64,000 nucleotides of DNA from Pholiota molesta (GCA_014925825.1 JACGCK010000026.1:62001-126000); one strand, 5' to 3'; positions 1 through 11,318 are shown, counted from the stretch's first letter. Notes: generated by a model not told the origin, from the letters alone. A program made the numbers and translations.

Positions 1-303
1 TCGCCATCTTCTTCACCGAGGTTCCCTTCTTGTGAGTGCATTGTTCATGCTTTCAACAGGGATGGCGATCTGATCTACTGAATTACGTTTACTCCTGCAG
101 CCAAAGGGTATTCGGGATGCGCACAGTGCCCGTAGAGTATGTCTTGATTCCGATCACCTTTGGTATTGCGCTGCTGGTGTACGTGTTTTGCTGGTTTATG
201 CATGCACGAGCTGATGTTTCTTTATATTTGAAGCTTCGACGAGATTCGAAAGTATTTCGTGCGCAAGTACCCCCGCGGGCTTCTCACTAAGGTCGCTTGG
301 TAG
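1..303 (+). CDS. P-type Na+/K+-type cation ATPase, C-terminal end (partial)
   Basis: The window opens inside the last exons of a P-type ATPase. Exons at about 1-31, 101-178 and 234-303, joined across GTGAGT...CTGCAG and GTACGT...TTGAAG introns, give a continuous frame reading FFTEVPFFQRVFG, then PVEYVLIPITFGIALL, then FDEIRKYFVRKYPRGLLTKVAW and stop. This is the last transmembrane helix plus the basic tail with an RKYPRG-type motif that I recognise from fungal type IIC (Na+/K+-ATPase-like) pumps. Such pumps move Na+ or K+ across the plasma membrane using ATP. The catalytic domains lie upstream of the window, so ion specificity cannot be judged. No frameshift is visible in this short piece. 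Family assignment rests on tail similarity only. Confidence 0.72.
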
Positions 304-680
304 CAGGTTGTGGTGCGGTGCGATCTGATTTGATTTCAATACTTGCATATGCGGCTCTCTTTTATGGGCTCTGAAACTACTCGTAGTACTAGCTGTATAA
401 ATAAATAAATTCTCATTTGATGCTTTCCCTTTGCGTTTTGTGGCAGATTATAAGAGCCAGAACATGGGATTCGCGCTCAGATTTTCCTCGTAAAACTCAA
501 GGTGCGATTGAGCAGAAACCCTAATGCAACTTTATCTGAAAAAGACACTGCATCATACACAACTTTCGTTCGCTATCTTCTAAATCTACATGCACACATC
601 CCCGCATATCCTACAACACCAACCCACACAGCCTACCTAAACCAACACGCGTTGCGCGCCCCTCCCTACGCACCGCACAG
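304..680. other. Intergenic, convergent 3' ends
   Basis: This gap lies between the stop of the ATPase (+) and the stop of the amidotransferase (-). An A/T-rich tract at about 397-410 holds overlapping AATAAA hexamers suitable as the ATPase polyadenylation signal. I see no gene. Confidence 0.5.
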
Positions 681-3600
681 CTACGCGGCGGCGGCAGCAG
701 CACCCACCCCGCCCAGCACAACGCCCCACACGGCGCGCGCGATCCGCCCGCGGCCGTCGTCCGCGTCCCACCTGCGCCGCACATTGTAATCGTGCGCGGT
801 GGGCGCGTCGATCGCGCCCGACGCCGCGCGCTGCTCGACGATCGCGGAGACGACGGACTCGGTGAACTCGGGGTGGCCCTGCACGGTGAGGATCTGGATG
901 CCGCGCAGCAGGTCTGCGTCCGGGGTGGAGCCTTCGTTGGTGTGCGGTGTGGATGTGGATGAGGTGGAGGATGGAGCGGGCGGTGGTGGGGGTGGAGATG
1001 AGGCGGATGAGGGGGCGAAGCGGACCATGCCCTGCACGGGCGAGACCGCGGTCGCGCCGAGGAGGTGGAAGGCGGGCGGGAGGGCCGGCACGTGGTCGCG
1101 GTGCATCTGCTGGATCGTCTGCGGGGTGCCAGGCGTATATGTGGAAAGGAGAGGGGAACTGGGTCAGCGCGCTCATTTCGTGGATGGTTAAACGTTAAAA
1201 TTAATAAACATGAAAAAAACGGCGGGGTAACAAAGCGGAAGAAAAGAGGCGAGAATGCGTGAATGAAGGCTAAAAATTTAAAGGTAAAGCCAAGTGATGG
1301 TGTGTTGGGATCGTCGAGTGACACGGTGCTCGAGTGGCATCGAACATAAAGCCGAGCAGGGCTAGGTAATCGGCAACGAAGAGGCGCGATGGACAATGAA
1401 CCCCTCCTTCCAGTCACAACCAGAACTAGTGCCCGCGCGAGCGCCATGCTACAATCATCCCCTCCAGACGCGAACGTGCATCCGAGACACCCATAGCACT
1501 CGGTCGTCGTGCATGCCCCGCCCGCGCCAGCGCGCGATGTAGATATGTAGTCAGCCGCCCGCGCGCCCGCCCCGCTGCCAGCCCGAAAGCAGCCTAGCCG
1601 GGAAACACCCCACGCAAAACCCGAACATAAAAAAACACACCACAATCCGTCCATGGCGGACCATGGCCCATGCATGGATCAACGGCCCCAGAGGACACAG
1701 ACACAAAGACCCTAAACCCAAAAATAACACAACAAAGTCAAAAATAAGCGCTCCCAAAAAAGACCGCCCAGAAATAGCCCACGCCACGCTGCGTCGCACA
1801 CACCGCACACCGCACATCCCCTCCCGGTGGGGCGGGGCGCTCCCACACCACGCTACCGGTCGCGGCGTGTGGCTGAAGGGTAACCACCCATACACACTGC
1901 ACACTGCACACCGCTGCTCGGTGCACGCATGCGGCACCACCCGTGGGCGCGGTGCACATGGGTTGCACACATGGCGTACATAGGAAGGTCGGGGTCGGGC
2001 ATACGTAGGAAGCACCGGCCAGGACAAAGAAGAAGCAGAACAAAGAAGACGAACAAAGGAGAAGAGGGAGCCCAAAAATAAACACAACGAAATTAAGCCG
2101 GAGGGAGGGGCGAGGAAGAAGGTCTTCTTTCCCGCGTGGGCTGCCGGTCCCACGGACGGGGCGGACGGGGCGGGCGGACGGGCGGCGGCGCGGCGGAGAC
2201 GCAGAGCGCGCGAAAGCGGGCATGCACCACGCACCCGCCCCCCTCCTCCACACACCCCTCTCTCCCACCGCACCGCACCGCACCGCACCGCACGCATACC
2301 GACCCGGGCCTAGTCCCAGCTTCTAACCCAAAACACGCCGGATGAGCGTATGCACCCCGTAGGTAGGTAGGATTATCCTGCGTGGCACCAGCCAACCTTT
2401 GGAACCACCGATACGCGTGGTTGGGTGGCGCGGGGTGGGTGGCGCGGGGTGGGTGCTGCATGCGCACCCGGGGAAGAGATAGGAATAGACTGAATGCGAG
2501 AAGGCAGCACGCACGCGCGCACGCGCCCAGGAATAGCGCCGCAGCGCGAAGCACCTAAGTACCCACCTGAGCTCTCAGCATCCGCGCGCACCGTGGACCG
2601 TGGGCCGGGGCCATGGGGTCGCGAGGCACCAAAAAAAAAAAGGAAGAAAGAAAGAAAGAAAGAAAAAGTGCGCATCCAGAACACAAACGGGCCCGGCGAG
2701 CGCAACCAGAGAACCCTGGCGGTGGGAGCCACGTCCGAGACATGAATTGAAAACAGAATCCTCCATCGCAGAGCTAAGGTTGACAAGGGAACACGCGCGC
2801 TGTTCCGAAGTCGGCGCTGCCCTGGGATGGGATGTCTGTGTCGGCCGCGGCTCCCTGAGGTGTGTTGGGGTGCTTGCGTCTACTGCACTGCGTCGCGTCG
2901 CGTGCGTCGGAGAAAGAAAAAGGAATGACAAAGAGGGAGAAGGAAAGAAGGAGGGGAGGCCTTTGCAGAGAAGAGAGACAAAAAAGATTACGGATAACAC
3001 AATGGCGAAAAACACACAGGAACAGAAGGATCGACGAGCTCAATGCTGATCCCACACCAAAAACAAAAATTTTAAAGAGACCCGGGCATCCAGAACACGA
3101 AGCCCGCGACTACAGGCGGCACACCGTGGGCGGGAGCCATGCCCGCGCCTTAGTAAACCTACCGAAGGGAAACAGCGCCGCATGCGTGCGTGCACTTGCG
3201 AAGCGGATGTATGTCTCCCTGGGATGGCTGGCGGACGGTGGCTCCCGCTGGGGTGTGGGTTTGGGTGGTTGCGCGTACGCGTCGCGGGCGAGAGGGAATG
3301 GGGAAGGCAAAGCAAAGGGGGAAGAAGAAAGACTTTGAAGGGAAAGCACAAAGAAGCGAAAAAGAAAGAAATCCTCGAAAACCCACAACACCACAACGAG
3401 CGAAACACAGAAAATGAAAGAAAAAATTAACGATTTCCAAGCAAGACTTACCATCTCCTCCCCCTCCTCCTCCGCACCGCCGTGCGCGCCGAACACCTTC
3501 ATCCCGAGGCGGTCAGCGCGATGCGCGTGGGCCCGATCTCCCAGCGGCCGGCGTTGGGGACGCAGGCGCCGCCGAGGGCGCGGGCGATTATTTGGTGGCC

Positions 3601-4275
3601 GAAGCATATGCCTGGATGGGAGGGCGTGGGGTGAGGATGAGGAGTGCGTGGGGTGAGATAAGGAGTGCGTGGGTGGAGGATAAGGAAGGCGTGGGGTGAG
3701 ATAAGAAGGGCGTGGGTGGAGGATAAGGAAGGCTGGGTGAGTTGGCGGACGAAGGGCAGGGAGGGGGGGACGCACCGATGATGCGCACGCGCGGGACGGT
3801 ATTGGCGACGCGGGCGATGTAGGCGCAGAGCGCGGTGATCCAGGGGGTGTCGTCGTACGCGCTGGAGGCTGGGCGATGCACGTAGGTACGATGGTGTGTG
3901 CAGATACCGGTTGGTGAAATGAACGGGAGACGAGACACGCACGGAGAGGGGGAAGGGGATGCGTCAGCGCCTCGGGGCGGTTGCGGCGGAGAATGCGGGA
4001 GACGCACCGGAGCCGGTGAGCACGAGCGCATCGTACGCCGCGGGGTCGGGGTACGCGCGCTCGTCGACGATGGCGTCGCGCCAGACGAAGTAGGGGTCGA
4101 GGGCGAACGGCGGCGCGCCCCCGTCGTGGGTTCGAGTTTCGGTCGAGATGGAAGCAGTGGGGAATGTGTCAGTCAGATAGCGGGTGTACAGGCCGAGGTA
4201 GTCGCCCGGGTGGCGCTCGAGGGCGGCGCCGCTGAGGCCGCCGCACAGGAGCAGCGCAATGCGGATGGGGGGCAT
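681..4275 (-). CDS. Class I glutamine amidotransferase-like protein
   Basis: Four exons (about 4275-4008, 3868-3776, 3611-3452, 1118-681) encode about 319 residues. The protein begins MPPIRIALLLCGG. It carries the nucleophile-elbow motif GICFGHQI (Cys nucleophile), then IQQMHRDHVP and the catalytic histidine in TVQGHPEF, in the order of class I (triad) glutamine amidotransferases related to GMP-synthase GATase domains. It is expected to hydrolyse glutamine or act as a cytosolic gamma-glutamyl peptidase; the substrate is unknown. A Pro/Ser/Thr-rich insertion sits before the GHPEF motif and the C-terminus is a run of alanines. At about 3508 the frame slips (RIALTA then GMKVFG in another frame), which is explained by one missing base. 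The third intron is about 2.33 kb, far longer than the others (about 140-165 bp). Identity of the family is secure; the biological role is not. Confidence 0.75.
1119..3451 (-). other. Giant third intron of the amidotransferase gene
   Basis: This 2.33 kb stretch separates the exon ending GEEM from the exon beginning TIQQMHRDHVP, which are adjacent in the protein. It has a GTAAGT donor and a CCCGCAG acceptor on the minus strand. It is low-complexity and GC-rich: a CCGCA tandem at about 2267-2294, an A/GAAA tract at about 2631-2667, two diverged copies of a roughly 300-400 bp block (about 2670-2960 and 3078-3330), and TGGCGCGGGG tandem pieces near 2427-2455. No coding frame in it resembles a protein family I know. 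It could be an intron swollen by repeat growth or by insertion of an unrecognised element. Confidence 0.55.
3621..3745. repeat. Minisatellite in amidotransferase intron 2
   Basis: On the plus strand, about 21-base units starting GCGTGGG alternate between GGTGAGATAAG and TGGAGGATAAG endings, giving roughly five units or two and a half 43-base doublets. They fill most of the intron between the exons at 3776 and 3611. Confidence 0.75.
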
Positions 4276-4708
4276 GGGTGGTGGGTGGAGGGGACGGGTG
4301 AGGACCCGCGCGCGGGACGGTGTGCGCCGGGCCCGGCGTGGCTCGGCACCGCCAGGCACAGGCACGGGTCACCCGCCGCGCAGGGCACCGGGCGGAGTGC
4401 GAACCTCGCTCTCTCTCTCTCGCTCCCTCTGCGATCCTTGCCTGGCTGGCTGGCTGCCCGTCCCCCTCGTCCCCCACACATCCCCGTCCCCCGGCGCACA
4501 CCCACAGGCGCCGCTGACTGCGCTGCGACGTAGCATCCGCCGCGGCTTTCTTTACTTTTTTTTCCCTTTGGCTTTTTTTTTCTTCGTCGGTTCTCCCACC
4601 ACCCACGTACTAATACCATCTGTCTGCGTTACCACACCACCACACCACCCATCCACCTTGTCTGCCCAGCCAGCCCTACCCTCCGATCCCTCTAACGACG
4701 CCACCGCG
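4276..4708. other. Divergent promoter region
   Basis: This gap separates the start codons of the amidotransferase (-) and the large GC-rich gene (+). It contains CT repeats near 4410-4432 and T/pyrimidine tracts at about 4550-4585, typical of fungal core promoters. No TATA box is obvious. Confidence 0.4.
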
Positions 4709-7700
4709 ATGCAAGCCAGCGCCCCCCGCCCGCCCCTCCTGACCCATACCCCCACGCCCCTGCCCGCCGCCCGCCCCCGCGGCGGCGCCCCCCGACCGCC
4801 TCCTCCTCGCCGCCGCCGCCCTCACCGCGCTCCTCCTCGCCGGCACCGCCGTCGTCTACCGCGTGCGGCGCGCCGCCCCTCCCCCCTCGCCCCCCGTCGC
4901 ATCCACGTCCGCATCCACCTCCCAGGCATCCACATCACAGGCCGCATCCCAGGCCGCGTCCACGTCCCAGGCGACGACCACGGGCAGGGGCAAGGCGCGC
5001 GGCGACGCCGCCGCGCAGAAGAGCCGCCAGCGCAACCGTACTGCTCCCAACACCACCACCACCGCTCCTACTCCTACTACTCCTACCACCACCACCCCCC
5101 TATCCGCCCCCCATCTATCCGCCCCCGGGACGCCACGTCCCCCGCCTTCCCGCACCCCGACGCGGACGCGAACAGCGGCAGCGACGGCGGCGCGCTCGAG
5201 CCCCGGGGCGCGGCGCGCACGAAGGACCGGCGGCGGCGCGGCAAGGACCCGTTGAAAGCATTGCTGAAGGGCCGGCGGCGCGGGTGGGACGTGCTCGCCG
5301 ACGCGGGGCGGGCCGCGCACGCGGGTGGTGAAGTGGAGCAGGAAGCGGGTGTTTCTATCTGTGCCAGCGACCACGCCGCATCAAGATCGACGCCGTCGAC
5401 GTCCGCGTCCGCGTCCGAGGCGGACACCGCTGCCACCCGCGTCAAAGCTGGTACCACGGAAGAATAACCTAGCAGCCGATCCAGACCCGCCGCCGCACCC
5501 GCCTGGAGCAATGGATCGCACGCAGGCGGACAAGAGGCGTCGCACGGAGGAGGGAACGGAAGATGGCATGGAGGGACAGGAAAGGCGCACGCGGGAGGAC
5601 GCCGAGGCGCGCGAAGGAGACCGCGAGCAGGACGCACGCGCGACGACGTGGCGGGCAGCACGCGAGACGCAGGCGCGGCGCACGCCGCGGTGGACGACGA
5701 CCCGTGGAGCTGGGACGGCGTCTCGACGCGCCGGACCCAGACGCCGGGGCGACGCCGAGGACCAAGACCGAGACGAGGGACCCACACCGTCACTGCGACG
5801 ACGACAACGGGCAACCGGGATGATGTGTGGGCCGAGCGAGAGGGGGAGGAGGGGGGCGCGGAAGGAGGAAGAGGAGGAGGAGGGGTTCGTGTTCCCGACG
5901 CTGAACCCTGTGCCTGTGGCGGGTGGTGAGTTTTTGACTTTATGCTTTATGCTTTTCGCTTCTTGTTTCTTTCTTCTTTGTCCTATACTCGCGCTGCGTT
6001 TTGTGTTGTGCCGCTCTCTCTCTTTTCCTTTCCTTCCTTTCCTTTCCTTTCTTTCCTTCCTTTCCTTCCTTTCCTTTCCTTTTCTTCTTCTGTGCGTCGA
6101 GCATCCGCTAACCCTTTCCCAGGCTCCAACCGCACTCCCGCTCCCACCCCACCTCCACCAGCACCACCACCACCACGACACACCCCAGACGCACCCCGCC
6201 GCGCCGGCAGAGCCCGCCGGCCAGCTTCACAGGGAGCGACCGCACTCCACCACCGCCACATCACCATGCCACCACCGCGGGCACCCGCACGGATAACACG
6301 AGCACGAGCGGCAGCAGCGCCCGAGGGACCCCGCCGCCCGCGCGCGCGCCGTCCCCGCGTCTGGGTCGGGTCGGGGCGGGAGCGGGTGTGGGGGGTGCAT
6401 CCGCGGGACCATCGGCGTCGCGACGTCAGCAGCAGCCCAGGAACTTCGCAACAGGAACATCAGCAGCAAACATCAGCAGCAGGAACACCAGCAGGAACAG
6501 CGAACAGGCACCACCCCGAACCCCGACGACGCCGGCGATGCCGCTGCAGACGCAGCTCGCGTCTTGCGCGGCGCGCTGGAGGCGGCGCGGCTGCGCGAGG
6601 AGAAGGCGCGCGCGGAGGCGGAGGCGGCAGGTGGGAGGGGGTAAGGATGAGGAGGGTGGAGGGGGATGTGAGTGCTTTTTGTTTTTGGGTTTTTTGGGTT
6701 TTGGGTCTGGGTTTTTGGGTTTTGGGTGGTTGGGTTGGGTTTTTGGTTGGGTGTTGTTGGGCTTCGGCTTTTTGTTTTGGTTATCGGGTTTCTGTGGGAT
6801 GGTCGTTGCGGCGGCTTTTGGCCCGTAATCTTCATTGGCACGCCTTCTCGTGCGCGTTTTTGGCTCGCCGTCGCTCTCCTGCCTTTATCCTTGTTTTGCT
6901 TTCGCCCTTCCTCCTTCGTTTCTCACCTTGCTTTCCTTCTTTCTCCGCACCGAATCCCGATACTGACCCCCTCCCTCCCATCCAGCTCCACGCCACATCA
7001 GGCACCTGACGCACCAGCTGCAGGGGTACGCCGCGCTCCTCGCGAACGTCGCGCCGCAGCTCCAGCTCCAGCTGCAGGCGCAGTTCCAGCAGCAGCAGCA
7101 GCAACTACAACAACAGCACACCAGCAACACCACAGCAACACCCCACACCAAAACCAAAACCCACAGCAGCAGCAAGAGCACACGCGGACGGGATCCGCGG
7201 GGTCCGCGCGTCGCCGAGCGTGAACGGGTACGCCGGCGCAGGGCCCGCGGAGGACGGGGGGCGTCGGTGCCGGCGACGCCGCTGCAGCCTGGCCGTCGGG
7301 ATCTGTTGGTGACGCTGAGGGCGAACCCGCTGGCGCTGGCGCAGAGGCAGCGCCAACGCCACCACCGCTGATGATGAATGGCGTCGGGTCGCCACCGCGG
7401 GGATGCTGTCGCCCGTGCCGCCGATGGGGATGCTCTCGCCCGTGCTCGGCGCGCCGCGCTGGGGTTCTCCGCGCCGCCGACGCCGTCGTACTTCCCGTAT
7501 GCGATGTCCCCGCCGCCGCCGCCGCCGCCGCATCCGCTGCTGTATGCGCACCAGATGCACTTCATGCAGGCGCAGTTCCAGCAGCACCCGCACCAGGCTC
7601 AAGGTCCGTATGCGCCAACACCCATCATATCCTCAGCATCAGCAACACGCGCCCGCGCACCAGCAACAGCCGCAGGGCGCGCCGTCGCCGCACCAGGCGA

Positions 7701-8676
7701 CGCTCTTCGCGATGCTCTTCCCGCCGCCGTCGCCGCAGCAGCAGCACCCCGGCGGCGCGTACCGGCGCGGGGCCACTGGCGTCCGCAAGCGCGCCGTCGA
7801 GCGCCGGGTCGCGCTCGCCGGACCTCGCGGGGTCGCCAGCCCGGGCGCGCGCAGCGCGGGGAAGCGGCGCGCGCGCGGGCGGCGCAGAAGCCCGCGCGCG
7901 CTGCGGGGTGGGAGGAGGGCGTGGACGGCTGGACGAGCCTGCGCGCGGGGGTGATCGAAGAGGAATCGGCGGCCGTCCGCGGTGGTGGTCGTGGGGGTGG
8001 GGGCGGGGGGTGCGGGGACGACGACGGCGAGGAGGGGCGGGGCAGCGGCGGCGACGAGGCGGACTGCGACGGGTACGACGAGGACGACGGCGCGGAGAGC
8101 GAGGGCGGGTTCAACGCGCTGCTCGCGGACGCGATCCTGAAGCGCCCGTCGAGCATCCGCGTGCGGCGCGTGCGCTCGGCGCGCGGGAAGCTGCCCGCGG
8201 ACCCTAGCGCGAAGGAGTGCGCGGGGGCGGTGGTGGTGGTGTGCAGCCGCTCGCGGAGTTCACGTTCCCGTCGCTGTCGATCTGGGCAATGTGTACTACC
8301 GCACGGGCCCGCGGTGGGCGGCGGGCGGCGAGGGCAGCCGGAGCCAGAGCCGGAGTGGGTCGTCGGCGGCGTCGCCTGCGGCCGCGTATGAGGTCCCTGC
8401 TGCTGTCGCGGGCGCGGAGACGGCGGTGGTGGACGAGCCCGCTGCTGACGAGGAGCGCCTGGTGGTTCTTCCGCCGCTTGTGGAGCAGGTGGAAGATGCT
8501 GATGCGTCGTCTGTCGCACGGGATGAAGCGAGGACGGTGTCTTGGCGGCGCTGTCGGTGCGTCTGTGTCGGATCCTGGACTGCCGCTGCACAAAGGCTGC
8601 CGGAGCCGCGCCTGCGCGTGAGGATCCAGAAGCATCAGCGTTGGCCGCCGAGCGGCAGCGAGCGTGCCCGTGCTAA
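4709..8676 (+). CDS. Large disordered GC-rich protein, unknown function
   Basis: I do not recognise this gene. The coding signal runs over nearly 4 kb but hops between frames, so it is a composite of open pieces. In order: Met at 4709; a hydrophobic helix (LLLAAAALTALLLAGTAVVY) near 4806-4859; STSQA repeats; a basic patch (KDPLKALLKGRRR) near 5250; PWSWDGVSTRR near 5702; an acidic run ending FVFPTLNP near 5900; a Glu/Arg helix (EAARLREEKARAEAEAA) near 6580; a Gln-rich coil (HQLQGYAALLANVAPQLQ) near 7010; Pro/Tyr/His-rich text (SYFPYAMSPP, LLYAHQMHFMQAQFQQHPHQ) near 7500-7600; an acidic stretch; and a final folded-looking piece (FNALLADAILKRPSSIRVRR, PLAEFTFPSLS) near 8110-8280. Introns are likely at about 5926-6120 and 6631-6984. 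The stop at 8674 is followed at once by AATAAA. A membrane-anchored, mostly disordered protein is an inference; at least five frame breaks are needed. Confidence 0.45.
6021..6092. repeat. CCTTT-type pyrimidine microsatellite
   Basis: A run of TTCC/CCTTT units fills the polypyrimidine part of the first proposed intron of the large GC-rich gene, just before its acceptor at about 6120. Confidence 0.85.
6678..6760. repeat. TTTTGGG-rich, telomere-like G tract in an intron
   Basis: At least eight GGG blocks separated by three to six T residues, with interspersed TTGGG units, lie in the second proposed intron of the large gene. The pattern is able to form G-quadruplexes and resembles degenerate telomeric repeats, although it is internal. 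Confidence 0.7.
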
Positions 8677-9691
8677 GACCAATAAAACTTGTGTGCTGGC
8701 TCCGTTATTCTTCCCTCACCACGAATTTTTTTTCAAGGGGCTTCTGCTGTAGTAGTCTTTTTCGGGGCATTGTGTTTCGATTTCGATATCCATTTCATGT
8801 TTTTGTGGTTGTTACACTTTAGTTATTCTTCCTTATGCCAATCAATACCCATTTTCATATCCTCTGCATTTGCATCCACATACACATTTCCGTCACCCTA
8901 TCAGCTCATCCTTATCCTATCCACTTCCATTCTGGTGCATTTATCTCTCTCACTTCGGGTTCGTTCATCACTCTATCGTCAATCATCACCATCGCCAATC
9001 TCCTCCTCCACTTTCGTTTCCACATTCTCTCCTTTGTATTTCGTGCTGCCCCATATATGCTCCCTCGATAGACGGAGCTCCTCCATCGGAATGACTGTTC
9101 CTCTCCTTTCCTTTTCTTCCAGGTCTCTCACACATACATACATACAGATGTCGTATATGCAATACTCACACTCAAGTCACCACATACCTGCGTACATTAT
9201 TATCCCACTCCTGTTTTCTTCTTTCCTTCCTTCTTTCTCTTCCTCTCTTTACCTTTTTCTCCTTTCGTATCCTATATGTGGATTGTGATATAATCGTAAG
9301 TACAAGGATAGCATGATCCAAAATAAAGTCGAGGAAGTTCGATGTATGGCATATGTATAGAGTGAAATTTTAAGTGCGGAAAGAAAGATGCTCGTTGGTT
9401 TTTGCGGTATAACTTCGAGTATCAACCATCTTCAAAGACGTTGGGAAAGTATTGGGACTGGGCTGGGCAGCCTGGGCTGGGTCGAAGGAGATGCCGCAGG
9501 CGGCAAGTTACGTAAGATACCATAAGCATAGCCCCTTACGATGAGCCAACCCTCTTCAGCTTGGGCAGTGACCACACGACTCCGGTGCTGCGCCGCTGCC
9601 ATCCCTCGCAGCCCTCGCACTACATAACCCATCTCTACACTCCGTCGCGACCCCCTAATCTCCAATCTCCTGCCAGCAAACACGACCCACC
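8677..9691. other. Intergenic, pyrimidine-rich 3' flank and SYN8 promoter
   Basis: AATAAA at about 8680 probably ends the upstream transcript. From 8700 to 9280 the plus strand is strongly T/C-rich with scattered CAT/CAC, and open frames there look like noise from biased composition. The last 300 bases should hold the SNARE gene promoter. Confidence 0.4.
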
Positions 9692-10701
9692 ATGTCTCTC
9701 GCCAAACTCACCGCGGTCTCCACCAAAACGCTCTCCCTCCTGCTCGAGCGCCAGCGGCTGCAGACGCTCCCTACTTTCTCTGCGAACGGGGACAACGCGA
9801 ACGCGGCGCTGAACGGGAGCTCGCTGCACTACCCGCAGATCAAGCGCAATCTCAAGCAGCTGCGGGAGGGGATCGTGGCGCTGGAGGCGCAGGAGGGGCC
9901 CGCGTCGGAGGCGGCGAGGCTGTTGCGCAACCAATACGACCGGATGCGGGGGATGCTCTGGGAGGAAGAGCGCGCAGAGATACCAGGGTGAGCTGTTGGT
10001 CTGGTTAATTTCAAATCTGCACACCTACATCATTCCATGCCGCTTGTCCATCTTTCTTACTGCCTCACAATCTTTGGGCACCCCTTTGAATAATATTAGC
10101 CTTATAGCTTTCTGATTCCTTCTTTTAAAAGTCTAGAAACAGAAGAGTCATCCCCATCTCCATCTCCAGAACCCACCCTGCCACCCGCACCATCTACACG
10201 GGACACCCTACTCTCTCAGCCCACCTTCGCTCCGTACACGGATGACCCAGAGCAGGGGCCCTCGGAGCCCCCAGAACCCGCCACTATGCTCCAAACCCAG
10301 CGGTTCATCATGCAAGGTTCGTGTGTATTCTTGCGGACCTTCCTGCCTTGGCCCCGATTTAATTCTGCCCAAAACAAATACAGAACAAGACCAACAACTT
10401 GACCATCTCTCGCACTCTATCAACCGCCAACACCACATCTCACTGCAGATCAACGACGAGCTTGACGTGCATCATGGGCTGCTGACGGAGCTCGACGCGG
10501 ATATAGATAGCACGCAGAGTCGGTGGGCAAGGCGCGTCAGAAGCTCGACCATGTCGCCCGAGGGGTCAAAAATAACGGTTGGTGTTTCTTCTGTCTTTGT
10601 CTATTTTTTTTTTGTTCGGTGTTCAGATCAGTTGGCTGATGCTGGTTCTGATTCGTATAGGATCTGTCGTGGCCATCGGGTTCCTCATTTCGTACTGTTA
10701 A
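9692..10701 (+). CDS. SYN8: SNARE protein, syntaxin-8/Syn8 family
   Basis: Exons at about 9692-9987, 10132-10316, 10384-10581 and 10632-10701 give a roughly 250-residue protein. It has an N-terminal helical region (TLSLLLERQRL, QIKRNLKQLREGI, ARLLRNQYDRMRGML), a Ser/Pro/Glu linker, and a t-SNARE heptad domain running EQDQQLDHLSHSINRQ through ELDVHHGLLTELDADID. A single C-terminal membrane anchor follows (CWLMLVLIRIGSVVAIGFL). This is the layout of fungal Syn8 and animal syntaxin-8, Qc-SNAREs of endosomal and late-Golgi fusion. After TQSR at about 10523 the SNARE helix continues in another frame (LGKARQKLDHVARGVKNN), consistent with one missing T. The start is the first Met, placed 30 bases after an ACGACC-type leader. 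The SNARE domain makes the family call firm. Confidence 0.82.
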
Positions 10702-11140
10702 TTCTCATCATCCGGTACAAGACATGACGGATATCTCAATTCGAACTTTGGGACAAGGTCAACGCTTCGACTCGCACCTCAACACAGATGTGGCCACATT
10801 CCACGTTCGATTGACTGTCGAATACCCCTCCGTCCTACGCCACCGAGTTACCTGCCGGCTTTCACGACGGTTTCACGAACACGCACTCCTGACCACGCCC
10901 GCTACCGCACACATTCTAATCTCTTCTTTCTTTCCTTTTTTGGCTATTTGGGATGCTGGATGTTTTTTTTCTTTTCCTCTTTGCGCACTACTCACCACCC
11001 CTTCGTTGCCTGCTTTGTGTGTTATTATAATTTTCAATATATCCTTCTTACCCATCGCGCAAATCCATGGCGTGCGTTGATCGTTTTCTCTCTGCCGGAC
11101 GCGATGTGCATTTGTCCCCATGGATCTACCGTCATCATCA

Positions 11141-11318
11141 ACGACACCTTCCTTGCTTTCATACGCAATGCTTTACCATACTTATTGCAGGCAATTCGTG
11201 TCCGTTATTTCAGGCCGGATCCTCGCCCATTCCTGGAAGAGGCAGATGAAGAAGCCTGTGGTTGAAATCTCCAGTGCGCATGCATGTGGTGTTCACCGGG
11301 ATCAGATATCAGAACATG
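11141..11318. repeat. Diverged direct repeat, copy 1
   Basis: The block starts ACGACACCTTCCTT, contains GCAATGCTTTAC and CATTTCAGGCC-like text, and ends GATCAGATATCAG...AACATG. A shorter second copy follows at 11404-11552 in the same orientation. Confidence 0.75.

Noticed and set aside
1551..3442. Possible separate genes inside the amidotransferase intron
   Set aside because: No frame carries a recognisable domain or convincing splice set. The flanking exons join perfectly in the protein.
611..8635. Many long overlapping frames on both strands (for example 354 codons at 611-1675 minus, 266 codons at 5381-6181 minus, 330 codons at 7599-8591 minus)
   Set aside because: GC-rich low-complexity DNA has few stops. 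These frames are Arg/Pro/Ser-rich shadows with no motifs, and they overlap genes whose conserved residues lie in other frames.
8689..9288. 199-codon plus-strand frame downstream of the large gene
   Set aside because: It is a run of Ser/Phe/Leu/Ile produced by a T/C-rich strand, begins just after a polyadenylation signal, and has no motifs.
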